NCBI GenBank assembly: GCA_014802265.1
Contig: JAAVCP010000014.1
Span: 22,515 to 57,203 of the forward strand
Direction of reading: 5' to 3'
Length of the DNA stretch: 34,689 nt
DNA from: Bacteroides sp.
GTDB taxonomy: Bacteria > Bacteroidota > Bacteroidia > Bacteroidales > Muribaculaceae
Shown here: piece after piece, positions 1-9,225 of the stretch
How the letters are laid out: each line of letters starts with the position of its first letter
Numbering within the stretch: the stretch's first letter is position 1
The notes under the pieces: model-generated
What the model was told of the DNA's origin: nothing
What the model saw: only the letters and a program-made list of their open reading frames with translations
Databases searched by the model: none
Program-made: the position numbers and the translations under genes

Positions 1-1185
1 CATAAGTTCGTGCGGCAACATTTTACAGATCCTGAGAAAACATGGAATGAGGTGGCAACCCTTAATAATGATGGCTCCAAAGCCATCATACAGGATCTTG
101 ACTATATCGCTACCGTTCTTGATAAGGCACGAAGAGAACGCTATCATACTCAGTTGGAAAGCTTAAAAAAAGAATTAATAAATGCTTTGCAAGTTTTTTA
201 TGAGCCGGAGGATACTGAATCAAAAAATAAAAAGGTTAGGCTGATAGCCGGTGATATAAGAAGATCGCTAAATCAAACTGTAGCAAAAAATCCTGCCGTG
301 TTTGGACGTATTCTTGACAGCCTTATGGTAAGTCCAGAGGCTCTTAGGAATATAGCATATGATATTATTGTATGCCATACAGATACGCCCAAAGACTTCA
401 GCGCGATTAATTTTATTCGTGCCAGCGCAAGTATTGACATATCTGATTCACGTGAGTCAAATATCGATAAGCTGCTTATGTATTACATCCTCGAAACAGA
501 AGAGGATTTGGTTGAATATCTAAAAACTCAAGACTTTGACTTGGAAGATGTGATTTCCAAGGAGACGCTAACCCTGTCCTCCATCGGCGATGTGATTACT
601 AAACATATCATTGATTATTGGGTAGAACATCTTAATGCAACCGCACAATCTATTGTGAAAAGTCTTCCTCATGCAGATGAAGTAGTGTTTATGCTTGTGA
701 ATCTCTTCAAGAAATTAAACGTAAGAAAAGCTATTTCTGCTAAGATAACTCGTTACACTGAAATTTTCTCTGAGAATGAACAGCCTAATGCTATCGGAGA
801 CTACGCTGCGCTTACCCTAAATAATTTTGTAAGCACAGTGGGTCGGCACTACATGTCTGACGATGAGATTGGAGAGCTTAAGATTAAGGCACAGAATTGC
901 AGACTGCCAGTTGATTTCTCTCCAACGGGCTGGAATAAAGTCCGCAAACCGCAGCCATTGATTGAGACATTGAAAGTATTTGATGAAGCAGCCTCTATTG
1001 TCAACCAAGGAAAGATAGACATATCTGTATTGCGTCAGCTTCCATTTTGGAATAACTACCAAAGATGGGAAAACTTTGTGATTATAGGTCTGCTATATTC
1101 ATCAGACATTTCACATTGTGACCCTATTTGTAACGAGAGAGTAAAAACACTAATTGAACGTTCAAAACCACTATATACTGCATAA
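1..1185 (+). CDS. SrfC-like protein, C-terminal part (5' end cut by window edge)
   Basis: The reading frame is open from base 1 with no stop before it, so the GTG at 10 is probably internal and the true start lies outside the window. About 395 residues are visible; they are mostly alpha-helical with no membrane segment or signal peptide, so a cytosolic protein is likely. The layout (helical middle, then a segment with NNFVSTVGRHYMSDDE, then a Trp-rich end with LPFWNNYQRWENFVI) resembles, from memory, the C-terminal half of Bacteroidetes SrfC-family 'putative virulence factor' proteins, whose N-terminal half is a P-loop GTPase of dynamin-like type. That half would be upstream and cannot be checked here. 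The stop is followed after one base by the ATG of the subtilase gene, so the two are co-transcribed and probably translationally coupled. Coding status is secure; the family call is moderate and rests on resemblance only. Confidence 0.55.
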   Translation, partial: HKFVRQHFTDPEKTWNEVATLNNDGSKAIIQDLDYIATVLDKARRERYHTQLESLKKELINALQVFYEPEDTESKNKKVRLIAGDIRRSLNQTVAKNPAVFGRILDSLMVSPEALRNIAYDIIVCHTDTPKDFSAINFIRASASIDISDSRESNIDKLLMYYILETEEDLVEYLKTQDFDLEDVISKETLTLSSIGDVITKHIIDYWVEHLNATAQSIVKSLPHADEVVFMLVNLFKKLNVRKAISAKITRYTEIFSENEQPNAIGDYAALTLNNFVSTVGRHYMSDDEIGELKIKAQNCRLPVDFSPTGWNKVRKPQPLIETLKVFDEAASIVNQGKIDISVLRQLPFWNNYQRWENFVIIGLLYSSDISHCDPICNERVKTLIERSKPLYTA

Positions 1186-1186
1186 T

Positions 1187-3934
1187 ATGGATAAACATAC
1201 ATTTATCGGTAAACGCAAAGTGGGTAGCACTGAAATCTGCGACTTTACAGATTATCAGGGTATCGGGCGTGATCCTCTTTATAAACGTTATGAGAGTGTT
1301 TTTAGCATTGTAAAGAAGGTAATATCTCCAGAATATGTTCATTTTTTAGCAGCCCCGGATTATTCTACAAAGGATGATTCGGTGAATTGGTATATTGATG
1401 AATGGATAGAAACCCCGGAAAAATTATCGAGTCTTTCTGAAGAGCGTAGAGTAAAATACGAGCGCATTAAGAATGAGACATTATCCCATTATAAGCAAAC
1501 TCTAAATAATCTTGCTGGGGAAGAATTGCAAGTCATGGCTTGCGCTTTGCGGTACATAGATGATGATTTCATCTTCTGTTGTGATGACAAAGTATTTGTT
1601 GTTGCGTGGGGTATGACTCCCGACACTCGAAAACATATTAGCAAAGGTGAACTTGTTCATGAATCTCCATCAGTCACAAAATACAGATTAACATTTGATG
1701 TTGGTGAACATGGTACATTGACTTCAAAATTAGATAAAAATATTACTCTTTCCGAAGGAACGGAAATAACAAATAACGATATACCAAAGGTAGAATGCGC
1801 TGAAGGCTATATCTTCAATGGGTGGAGTCCTAATCCCATCGGGCTAAAAGTTACAGCTGATATGGTATTTGTTGCTCAATATACTGAGACGGCAATATCC
1901 CCTGTTACTCCCCCTGTGCCTCCAGTTCCTCCGGTTTCTCCCACCCCTCGAACCGCGATTTGCAGATTTAATGTTGGAAGTAATGGTATTTTACAGGGTA
2001 ATGGTGAGATAACCAAAACTATTGGAACTCGCATATTGACTTCTGAAATCCCCTCAGTATCTCCGAAAAAGGGATATATATTTAAGGGATGGGATAGGAA
2101 TCCAATAGACTTCTTAGTTAAAGGAGATACTGCATTTAATGCTATTTACGAGCAAAAGTTGCCATGGTATAAGAAAATATGGTTGTGGTTAACTGGTAGC
2201 GGATGTCTTAAATGGCTTTTGTGGGCACTTTTGGTATTACTACTCCTGTTGCTGTTTTCATGGTTTTTAAAGGACTGTCACGGATGCACTCGTTCAGTGA
2301 ACGGAGTAGTTGAACCAGACAGAATTGTAACGTCAGCCGGTGATACAATTGATGATAACGGAGTAGCTAAGCCTATTGACCTATATAATGGCAATCTTCC
2401 GGACGAGCAATCAATTGTTGCGCCTATTAGGAATGAAAATGGCGAACTCCCTCCGATAGAAAGAGAACCGGGTGTTCCTCCTGTCATTGCAAACCGTCTT
2501 TTCTTATTTCTTGAAAGAGAAGATGATAATGTTGATGCACTTGCATCAGATTTCAAGAAAGCCTATCCGGGTGAGCAATATCAGATTATAGGATTCGACC
2601 GAGATGTTAAATCTCTCCTTGTTCAAATTCCGGAGAATGAACGTGATGAGATTCGTAGAACCATCAACTCCAGAATTCCTAATCATCAATTCATTGTGTT
2701 TGATGAGGAAATCTACGAATTGAATGGACATATTAGCACTACATCTGTATCTTCTCCGGGATGGCATCTCAATGCAGTAAAAGTTAAAGAGGGCTGGAAA
2801 ATTACAAAAGGCAGTCCAACTGTTACTGTTGCAGTTGTTGATGATGGGATTGATGCATCTCACCCTATGTTCAAAGATCATATTGTTAATGCGTATAATG
2901 TCTATACACAAGATAGTAAATTAAGTAGAGGCGAAGGGCATGGCACGCACACTGCAGGATTGGCTGTAGGTTCTCTCGACTATCAAAATCAGGGAGCTGC
3001 TGGAATTGCTCCTAATTGTATGCTTATGCCCGTACAGGTTATAGATAACAACATTTGCCCTCTCTCTGCATTGGTAAGTGGTGTCATGTATTCTGTTCAT
3101 AAAGGTGCTGATGTAGTGAATATCTCGATTGGTCCTTCATTTCAAGGTCTAAATCAACTTCCTGTAGAATTGCAGAATCAGATAGCACAGACACAGTTCA
3201 AGAACGTTGAAAAACTCTGGAATCGCGTATGTAAAATTGCAGCGAATAAGAAGACTATATTGGTATTTGCCGCAGGAAACGATGACATTCTTTCAAGCAT
3301 CCCTCCGGAGAATCGCTCGGCAGTTGCAATTACTGTTGGAGCGGTAGATCAAAAGTTATACCCAACTGATTTTACTAATTACGGTCCGTGTACCGACATA
3401 TCTGCTCCGGGAAAAGAAATCTATTCTTCTTTCCCGATAAAAGATTTTAGAAGTTGTGATGGGACCAGTATGGCTGCTCCCATAGTGTCTGGAACAGTTG
3501 CTCTTATGAAATCATTAAAGAAAGATTTATCGGTTGAGCAAGCCCGGAATGTCCTGTATAAAACAGGTTGCGATGTGTATGGAAATATGCCACCTATGGT
3601 ACAGGTGAATCTCGCCCTCGATGCTGTTAAACATGGTGATTTCAGTTCGCCTACTCCGAGAGATATGCGACCAGTACCTGAAGTATCGATTGATGCGTCT
3701 AATGGCGTTCCTCCGGCGTCTTGGATTGATGGATCGAACCCAATATCTGGAATAATTATTGATACACCTGGGAATACAGCTCCTATTGTATCGCCAGATT
3801 GTGGTAATGGTAATAATTCCCCACTTCCTGTTACCGAGAATGAAAGCGATTATGAAGCTATTCGCCGATTGATTGCTATCTATAAACAGAAAATTACAGA
3901 ACTGGAAGGTCAACTTCCCGAAAACAAGAAATAA
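1187..3934 (+). CDS. Membrane-anchored S8 (subtilisin-type) serine protease with N-terminal cytosolic region and two InlB-like repeats
   Basis: I start it at the ATG at 1187, one base after the previous stop; the in-frame TTG at 1154 would overlap that gene. Of 915 residues, 1-170 form a soluble domain (HFLAAP, VNWYIDEW, VFVVAWGM) like the N-terminal domain of other SrfC-neighbour proteins. Residues about 173-240 and 265-325 are two InlB/Listeria-Bacteroides-type repeats (YIFNGWSPNP and YIFKGWDRNP), separated by a Pro-rich linker. A hydrophobic helix lies at about 343-362 with KK before it, predicting an inside N-terminus and an outside protease. The S8 domain spans about 540-820 and is complete: Asp552 in DDGID, His585 in GHGTHTAG, Asn698 in AAGND and Ser761 in GTSMAAP. 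A Pro/Asn-rich tail and short coiled coil end the protein. The protease call is firm; substrate and partners are unknown, though context implies processing of another member of this operon or an envelope target. Confidence 0.85.
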   Translation: MDKHTFIGKRKVGSTEICDFTDYQGIGRDPLYKRYESVFSIVKKVISPEYVHFLAAPDYSTKDDSVNWYIDEWIETPEKLSSLSEERRVKYERIKNETLSHYKQTLNNLAGEELQVMACALRYIDDDFIFCCDDKVFVVAWGMTPDTRKHISKGELVHESPSVTKYRLTFDVGEHGTLTSKLDKNITLSEGTEITNNDIPKVECAEGYIFNGWSPNPIGLKVTADMVFVAQYTETAISPVTPPVPPVPPVSPTPRTAICRFNVGSNGILQGNGEITKTIGTRILTSEIPSVSPKKGYIFKGWDRNPIDFLVKGDTAFNAIYEQKLPWYKKIWLWLTGSGCLKWLLWALLVLLLLLLFSWFLKDCHGCTRSVNGVVEPDRIVTSAGDTIDDNGVAKPIDLYNGNLPDEQSIVAPIRNENGELPPIEREPGVPPVIANRLFLFLEREDDNVDALASDFKKAYPGEQYQIIGFDRDVKSLLVQIPENERDEIRRTINSRIPNHQFIVFDEEIYELNGHISTTSVSSPGWHLNAVKVKEGWKITKGSPTVTVAVVDDGIDASHPMFKDHIVNAYNVYTQDSKLSRGEGHGTHTAGLAVGSLDYQNQGAAGIAPNCMLMPVQVIDNNICPLSALVSGVMYSVHKGADVVNISIGPSFQGLNQLPVELQNQIAQTQFKNVEKLWNRVCKIAANKKTILVFAAGNDDILSSIPPENRSAVAITVGAVDQKLYPTDFTNYGPCTDISAPGKEIYSSFPIKDFRSCDGTSMAAPIVSGTVALMKSLKKDLSVEQARNVLYKTGCDVYGNMPPMVQVNLALDAVKHGDFSSPTPRDMRPVPEVSIDASNGVPPASWIDGSNPISGIIIDTPGNTAPIVSPDCGNGNNSPLPVTENESDYEAIRRLIAIYKQKITELEGQLPENKK

Positions 3935-4941
3935 TGAACGAAAGACTAAAATTTTCATGGGGTCATATATTAGCATTCTTGACCCTTATTGCAGTCAGCT
4001 ATATTTCCTTTATGGGATTTACATATCTTACAAACGGAGATTTTAACTTTGCCTTATTTGGCATGGGTATTACTGATATTGTCTTTATTTTGTTTTTCAT
4101 TGGGGCGCAGCAAATGAAAGCCTCTGGTGTCAAAATGAGACGAAAAATAATATGGGAAAGAATTTTCATTTTTGGGTCACCGATAGTTTTTATTGCAGGT
4201 ATGATTTCGATGTCGCACTTTTGGACTGTTAGGAGTCAGAATGATGAGATTGTATCCACATTCACCACATCAATTAATGATGCAAGGCAACTATTTACAG
4301 ATTATGAAGAATATTCAAATCAAAGAATTGAAACTTATCAAAATAATCTTAACCGAATAATAAACAATAAAGCTACAGACCCTCTCACATACCGGAAAGC
4401 CGGATTTGAAGATTCCAAAGCAACCATCCAAAGAGATAACATGGTAGAGACTCTCAGACTTCAACTATTATCTCAAAATTATGATTCACTAAGGAATGTT
4501 GCAAGTGCTTGGATTGATAATGCGGATCAAGGAGCAAGCACATGGAATGTGTTTCTATTAGGTAATACGCGTGAGATTAAGGAAGCTTTAAATAATTGGG
4601 AAAATCAATTGAAAAATTTTTCTTTCAAGGAAATGTCTAATGAAACTCTTGGAGGAGAGGTTATTCATTTTCAAAGTAATGGAGCGAATAATGCCATTGC
4701 AGGTATTGATAGCTTAATTGCATCATTCACAACCCAAAAGTTTCCAACTCTCGCAGCAATAATTTTCGGAATAGTCATTTATATAATGCTCTTATTCCCG
4801 TATTGCCTTCAAGAAAGACATACAAAAAGTTCATATACAAATATAATTTCAAAGAAACGAGGAGGGAAGACAATCAAAATTGATGAGTCAAACCAACAAT
4901 TATCAAACACTCCTCATCGTGGAACATTTAGAATAGAATAA
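3934..4941 (+). CDS. Four-helix inner-membrane protein, unknown function
   Basis: The start ATG overlaps the subtilase stop by one base (TAATG), a typical translational coupling. The 335 residues contain hydrophobic helices at about 11-32, 40-58, 75-95 and 270-292. Between helix 3 and helix 4 is a soluble, Asn- and charge-rich helical domain of about 170 residues; the C-terminal tail of about 40 residues is basic (SKKRGGK) and likely cytosolic. By the positive-inside rule (MRRK before helix 3, basic tail) the central domain would lie in the periplasm, on the same side as the subtilase domain. No known family was recognised. Its place between the protease and the GTPase suggests a membrane scaffold or a protease substrate within the complex; that is inference from context only. 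Confidence 0.7.
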   Translation: MNERLKFSWGHILAFLTLIAVSYISFMGFTYLTNGDFNFALFGMGITDIVFILFFIGAQQMKASGVKMRRKIIWERIFIFGSPIVFIAGMISMSHFWTVRSQNDEIVSTFTTSINDARQLFTDYEEYSNQRIETYQNNLNRIINNKATDPLTYRKAGFEDSKATIQRDNMVETLRLQLLSQNYDSLRNVASAWIDNADQGASTWNVFLLGNTREIKEALNNWENQLKNFSFKEMSNETLGGEVIHFQSNGANNAIAGIDSLIASFTTQKFPTLAAIIFGIVIYIMLLFPYCLQERHTKSSYTNIISKKRGGKTIKIDESNQQLSNTPHRGTFRIE

Positions 4942-4943
4942 CC

Positions 4944-6539
4944 ATGCCAAGCAAACAAGCAATCATAGATAATGTCGCTGAGTATAATTCTGCTCAATTA
5001 GCAGGGTATATACGTGGCGGAATCGTGTCATACGATGAGCTGTGTGAGGAGCCGGAGTTCTCAGCACACACTCGGAAAGAGGTTAGAGATCTTCTTGTCA
5101 ATTCGGAAGATAGTGACTGGCAGAATGCTGTTGCAATTGATACGATAGAGGGATTTGATCGTTATCTTCAGTGTTATTCAGAAGGTAAATATCGAAATGA
5201 GGCAAGAGAGGCTAAGAAGAGATTGAAAAACTTATCCTTAAATAACGAGATTGAAGATAAATGGAATAATCTTGACAAGACTGATAAGGCAGCTTTGGAA
5301 ACATTCATATCCTCTTATCCAAACTCTTCTTATATTGCAGAGGCACAAAAACACTTATCACAAATATCTCGAGGTAAATATGCTGTCTCTTCAATTAAAC
5401 GTCTAAGGCAGGAAATAGATGGTGAAGGTGACCCAACAGCAATTATAAATATTATTAAAAGCTATCTTGAAAGGGAGGCTATCTCTGTCAGTCAATTGTA
5501 TTCTGAAATTCAGACTAATCCAAATCTACTATCCTCTAAAGTGATCGATCAGTTGGAAGAAAAGAGAGTAATCGATTTTATAGATCTGGAAAGAAATGCA
5601 AAAATTAATCCAAAATTCATTGAGTTTATTACAAATAACGATGTGAATTCTCCAGTAATTAATATAGATTCAACTCCAATTGAATCTATAGGATCAAGAA
5701 CTACAGAAGTATATTTTTGGGGTATTCCCTCATCTGGTAAAACTTGTGCTTTAGGGGCTATTATGAGTGAAGCTCGCCATGGCGGCTATATTGAGTTTGC
5801 CGAACCTAATAACAAATGTCAAGGACTCCACTACATGACTATTCTTTCTCAAATTTTTGAAGGAGGTACAGAAGTATTCAAATTGCCAGAAGGGACACAG
5901 ACCGATGCTATTTTTGAAATGAGCTATGTATTCAAGAAGCAGAAAATGGATTACCCTGTAACTTTCATTGATTTAGCAGGTGAAACCATAGATTCTATGT
6001 TCAGGAAAAATGCAAAGATTTCGCTACCTCCAAAAAAACAAGCGGGATTAGACACAGCCTGCAAGTTACTTACTGGCAATTCCGGTATTAATCGCAAGAT
6101 ACATTTCTTTGTATTGGAGTATAATGGTCACACCAAGAAATACAAAGATTTAACCCAAGACACATTGCTTACTGGGGCAATGACATTTATTAAAGATACT
6201 GGTATTTTTCGTACAGAGACAGATGCTATCTATCTTCTTGTTACAAAATCAGATCTCTCTGGTGCAACATCAAAAGAGGAACGTGACGAAATTTTAAAAA
6301 AATATATAAAAAAACATTACTATCAATTCTACAATGGATTGCGTGCTCTCTGTAATATCAATGAGATTAACGAAGGGAATGTGGACATAATTCCTTTCTC
6401 TTTGGGAGAAGTATGTTTCCAAAATTTATGTCTATTTGATAACTCAACTGCAAGAACAGTTGTAGAGGTAATCATGAGTAGGGCCAAAGGATTTAAAACA
6501 GGAAAATTAGCAAAAATTTTAGGTAAATTGAAAAAATGA
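4944..6539 (+). CDS. Cytosolic P-loop GTPase with helical N-terminal repeats
   Basis: The 531-residue protein has no signal peptide or membrane helix. Residues 1-250 are helical and include TPR-like or effector-associated units of the form FDRYLQCYSEGKYRNEA and LETFISSYPNSSYIAEA, about 45 residues apart. The G domain follows: Walker A/G1 GIPSSGKT at 260-267, G3 DLAGE at 343-347, and G4-like TKSD at 434-437 preceded by a hydrophobic strand (YLLV). The G4 motif argues for GTP rather than ATP. The arrangement recalls GTPases of bacterial conflict-type systems (double-GTPase-like families), but I cannot place it in a family without a profile search. It starts two bases after the previous stop and its own stop overlaps the next start by four bases (ATGA), so it is probably made in step with the downstream protein, a likely GTPase partner. 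Substrate or switch target unknown. Confidence 0.75.
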   Translation: MPSKQAIIDNVAEYNSAQLAGYIRGGIVSYDELCEEPEFSAHTRKEVRDLLVNSEDSDWQNAVAIDTIEGFDRYLQCYSEGKYRNEAREAKKRLKNLSLNNEIEDKWNNLDKTDKAALETFISSYPNSSYIAEAQKHLSQISRGKYAVSSIKRLRQEIDGEGDPTAIINIIKSYLEREAISVSQLYSEIQTNPNLLSSKVIDQLEEKRVIDFIDLERNAKINPKFIEFITNNDVNSPVINIDSTPIESIGSRTTEVYFWGIPSSGKTCALGAIMSEARHGGYIEFAEPNNKCQGLHYMTILSQIFEGGTEVFKLPEGTQTDAIFEMSYVFKKQKMDYPVTFIDLAGETIDSMFRKNAKISLPPKKQAGLDTACKLLTGNSGINRKIHFFVLEYNGHTKKYKDLTQDTLLTGAMTFIKDTGIFRTETDAIYLLVTKSDLSGATSKEERDEILKKYIKKHYYQFYNGLRALCNINEINEGNVDIIPFSLGEVCFQNLCLFDNSTARTVVEVIMSRAKGFKTGKLAKILGKLKK

Positions 6540-8353
6540 AACTAGGATATATTTATACCGTAACTTCCGAAGGATACGATGATGACAAAGTTCGTATCAA
6601 CACCGGGGCTTGGAGTGATGTCGTTGAAGATGAACGCCAACTTTGGATTAAGCATTCTTCCAACGGAGAATCAATTGCAATGACTTTCATAAAAGAGGGA
6701 GTTGTGCTGGCTGTAACTCGTATCACAGGCAGTAAACGTCCTAATGATAATATTACTACATGGATATTTGTGCCTTCAAAAATTTATATAAAAGGATCAC
6801 AAATTAAGCAAGTGATTGAGGAGGTAAAAAATATCAACAGATGTGCAACTAAGAAAGTAACTCCCAATTTGTTTACTGGTAATGAGATACTAAACGCAGA
6901 TTACGAAGAAAAAAAATATCCAATCTTATATAATAGTTCAGTTGGGACCGAATTGGCTGGTAGATATCCTACCACGGATTACTCACTGGCTGAAATTCTT
7001 GACAGACCATATCAAAAATACTATACAAAATTCAAATATATTTTTCTATTAAATCATAAAAGTGATATCAAAGAAGGACTTGTAGACTTAAGTAATGAAG
7101 ACATAATTGAAAGTATCTGTGTCCTTCCGCCATCTAACACAACCATTCAACGAATTTTTGGGTCTCTGGTAGTTACCATAAAATTCAAGGATGGTCAGCA
7201 ATTTATCTCTCCTATAATGGTACCAAAAAATCAAATCATAGACCTTGAAGCGGAGAAAGACGACTGTCTTCCAATATCTTTGAAAGGACAAGCAATTAAA
7301 GATGAAGCAGAAATAGAAATCTTCGCAAATGACCAGCAATGGAAGAGGAGAATTTCTTCAAACTTATTTAAAATTGAAGATTCTAAAACGGGAAGAGACA
7401 TCTCTTCTGAAGCAAGAGTTGATATTCTTGAGCCTACGTATGACAGCAACGAGAGAAGTTTACCTGAAGACAGAATGCAATACGTAAAAGTTAAAATAAC
7501 TGCAAATGGTTATGAACAGTTTGAAGGTAATATAGACCTAAGCCAAGGTACTAAGGTAATCAAACTCAATAAAAGCATTGAGAAAGAAACATATAACACA
7601 ATAGACAGAAGCGGATACGATATTACAGTAACAATCTCAGGACCTGGTGCGAAATCACAATATCCCTTAAAGGGATATCGATCAGATGGTCACAATCTTA
7701 TATATATGGGGAATTCAAATACTTTCCCCGAACCGGATAAAATACCTAACAGACCAAACCCTCACAAACACAGTTTTGCATGGAGAGAGTTCTGTTATGG
7801 TATGTTGGCGGCATTTTTATTGAGCCTGATTTGTTATTATATATACATAACTGTAAATCGTAAGCCTACTACATCATGTGTATTTCCCACTTCTCAGACT
7901 ATTACTCCTGACACCGTCCCTGTCCCAGCCAACATTGCCCAATCATACTCACTATCTGAGGCTATTCTTTACATGGATAAAGAACAAGACCTCAAAAAAG
8001 CCATATGGCACAAAGACTCACTGGACAAATTCTCTGATCTAAAAGGGCTTTGGGATGACCTTAATAATATGGAGACAGAGAAACTCTCAACTCAATGGAA
8101 AGAATTACTTTCTAAAAGTACTAATTTCCAAAAAGTTGCCGAGAGTGCTAAAAAGAATCTTGAGAATAGATGGAATCCCAAACAAGGACCTCATAGCCCT
8201 ACCTACAATACGCCTACAGATTATAGAATCAATTTGGCTAATTATATATATTGGTTGGATCAAGATCAGACTCCGAGACCTACAAATCCACCAAACTCAG
8301 GATCTAGACGTATAGAAAAAAAGAATAAACCTATTGACTCAAAAGTAAGCTAA
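6536..8353 (+). CDS. Single-pass membrane protein, candidate GTPase partner
   Basis: It overlaps the GTPase gene by ATGA. The N-terminal 200 residues are beta-rich (MKLGYIYTVTSEGYDDD, TWIFVPSKIYIKG), which loosely recalls GTPase-associated (GAP1-type) N-terminal domains of conflict-type GTPase systems; this is resemblance only. Residues about 200-375 hold beta-sandwich-like segments with repeated YDITVTI/YVKVKITANGYE-type strands, possibly carboxypeptidase-regulatory-like. A transmembrane helix lies at about 419-443 (FCYGMLAAFLLSLICYYIYI). The remaining 160 residues, helical then Pro/Thr-rich, would be periplasmic. The large N-terminal part is therefore predicted cytosolic, where it could touch the GTPase, while the tail could contact the protease or the secreted proteins encoded next. 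Function not known. Confidence 0.7.
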   Translation: MKLGYIYTVTSEGYDDDKVRINTGAWSDVVEDERQLWIKHSSNGESIAMTFIKEGVVLAVTRITGSKRPNDNITTWIFVPSKIYIKGSQIKQVIEEVKNINRCATKKVTPNLFTGNEILNADYEEKKYPILYNSSVGTELAGRYPTTDYSLAEILDRPYQKYYTKFKYIFLLNHKSDIKEGLVDLSNEDIIESICVLPPSNTTIQRIFGSLVVTIKFKDGQQFISPIMVPKNQIIDLEAEKDDCLPISLKGQAIKDEAEIEIFANDQQWKRRISSNLFKIEDSKTGRDISSEARVDILEPTYDSNERSLPEDRMQYVKVKITANGYEQFEGNIDLSQGTKVIKLNKSIEKETYNTIDRSGYDITVTISGPGAKSQYPLKGYRSDGHNLIYMGNSNTFPEPDKIPNRPNPHKHSFAWREFCYGMLAAFLLSLICYYIYITVNRKPTTSCVFPTSQTITPDTVPVPANIAQSYSLSEAILYMDKEQDLKKAIWHKDSLDKFSDLKGLWDDLNNMETEKLSTQWKELLSKSTNFQKVAESAKKNLENRWNPKQGPHSPTYNTPTDYRINLANYIYWLDQDQTPRPTNPPNSGSRRIEKKNKPIDSKVS

Positions 8354-9216
8354 TGAATAAACCAATAAAAATATTACTTCTTATCGCGGCTGTTATAATA
8401 GCGATTAGTGGAGTTTTACTATACATGAAAACTATTGTATCTCCACCTCGAGATCTTGAGTTCAAGAATCAATTTGAGGAAGCACTCAATCAAAAAATTG
8501 AGTGCTTCAAGAAGGTTGATTCTGATAATCTTGAACGCGAGTTTACAATACTTACAGACCTTGCGCATAGATTCAAGGCTGAGTCAAATATTGATGAAAA
8601 GTTTTTCGACAAAGAATACACTGAAATAATCGGTATATATTCTCCCAAATTTACCCAATATTGCCTTGGTCAATTCCAAAAATCGGTTTGGAATGAGAGC
8701 GAGCATAAGTGGATGGAGGATAGAATTGCTCAGCTTCGTAAGTTAACTGTTGAGGACGGCTCACGTAAAATTATGGAAAATTTCTCCGAGGCAGATAGTC
8801 GATTGTCAATCATACTTAAGACTATCAGTAAGTATCGGGGAGCTAAAGCTTTATCCAATAGAACTGGTTATTCTAGTTTAGGCGAAGCCCGTTCTCGAAT
8901 CAGTGAGGCCAATCAATATAAGCAAGATGAATATCTAAAAAATAATACTGCCTTAATGATAGCTCTAAATGGACTTCCCGGTCGTTTAGAATCTTCACAC
9001 TATGCCTCAGTGAGAACAAAGGTAAATGCTTTGGCAAATTATTATAATTATTCACAAGATAGTTATGATGCGTTGTCAGACAATGTAGTTGCAGCAATTA
9101 AAGAATATAAGCAAAACGCACAGTCCGTCTATGGAACATCTCGTAGTCTTTCTGATTTGGAGGCTGACGCTGCAAGATATTATGATGCTGCAATTGAGTA
9201 TTATGAAAATTATTAA
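8353..9216 (+). CDS. Signal-anchored periplasmic helical protein, unknown function
   Basis: Start ATG overlaps the previous stop by one base (TAATG). The 287-residue product begins with MNKPIKI and a hydrophobic helix at about 6-27, with no clear cleavage site, so it is probably anchored in the inner membrane with its body outside the cytoplasm. The rest is charged and predicted helical, with no Cys pairs or recognised motif; the C-terminal half (about 140-285) looks like packed helices rich in Tyr, Asn and Ser and ends in repeated YYxxA segments (AARYYDAAIEYYENY). No family recognised. It shares polarity, coupling and envelope location with the preceding genes, so it is most likely a structural partner in the same complex. 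Confidence 0.65.
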   Translation: MNKPIKILLLIAAVIIAISGVLLYMKTIVSPPRDLEFKNQFEEALNQKIECFKKVDSDNLEREFTILTDLAHRFKAESNIDEKFFDKEYTEIIGIYSPKFTQYCLGQFQKSVWNESEHKWMEDRIAQLRKLTVEDGSRKIMENFSEADSRLSIILKTISKYRGAKALSNRTGYSSLGEARSRISEANQYKQDEYLKNNTALMIALNGLPGRLESSHYASVRTKVNALANYYNYSQDSYDALSDNVVAAIKEYKQNAQSVYGTSRSLSDLEADAARYYDAAIEYYENY

Positions 9217-9225
9217 TATATCCAT

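Noticed and set aside
1154..1186. Earlier TTG start for the subtilase gene
   Set aside because: It overlaps the previous gene by 32 bp, while the ATG at 1187 sits directly after its stop and gives a normal N-terminus.
3527..3976. 149-aa minus-strand frame over the subtilase end
   Set aside because: Overlaps the coding tail and the next start; Arg/Ile-rich shadow.
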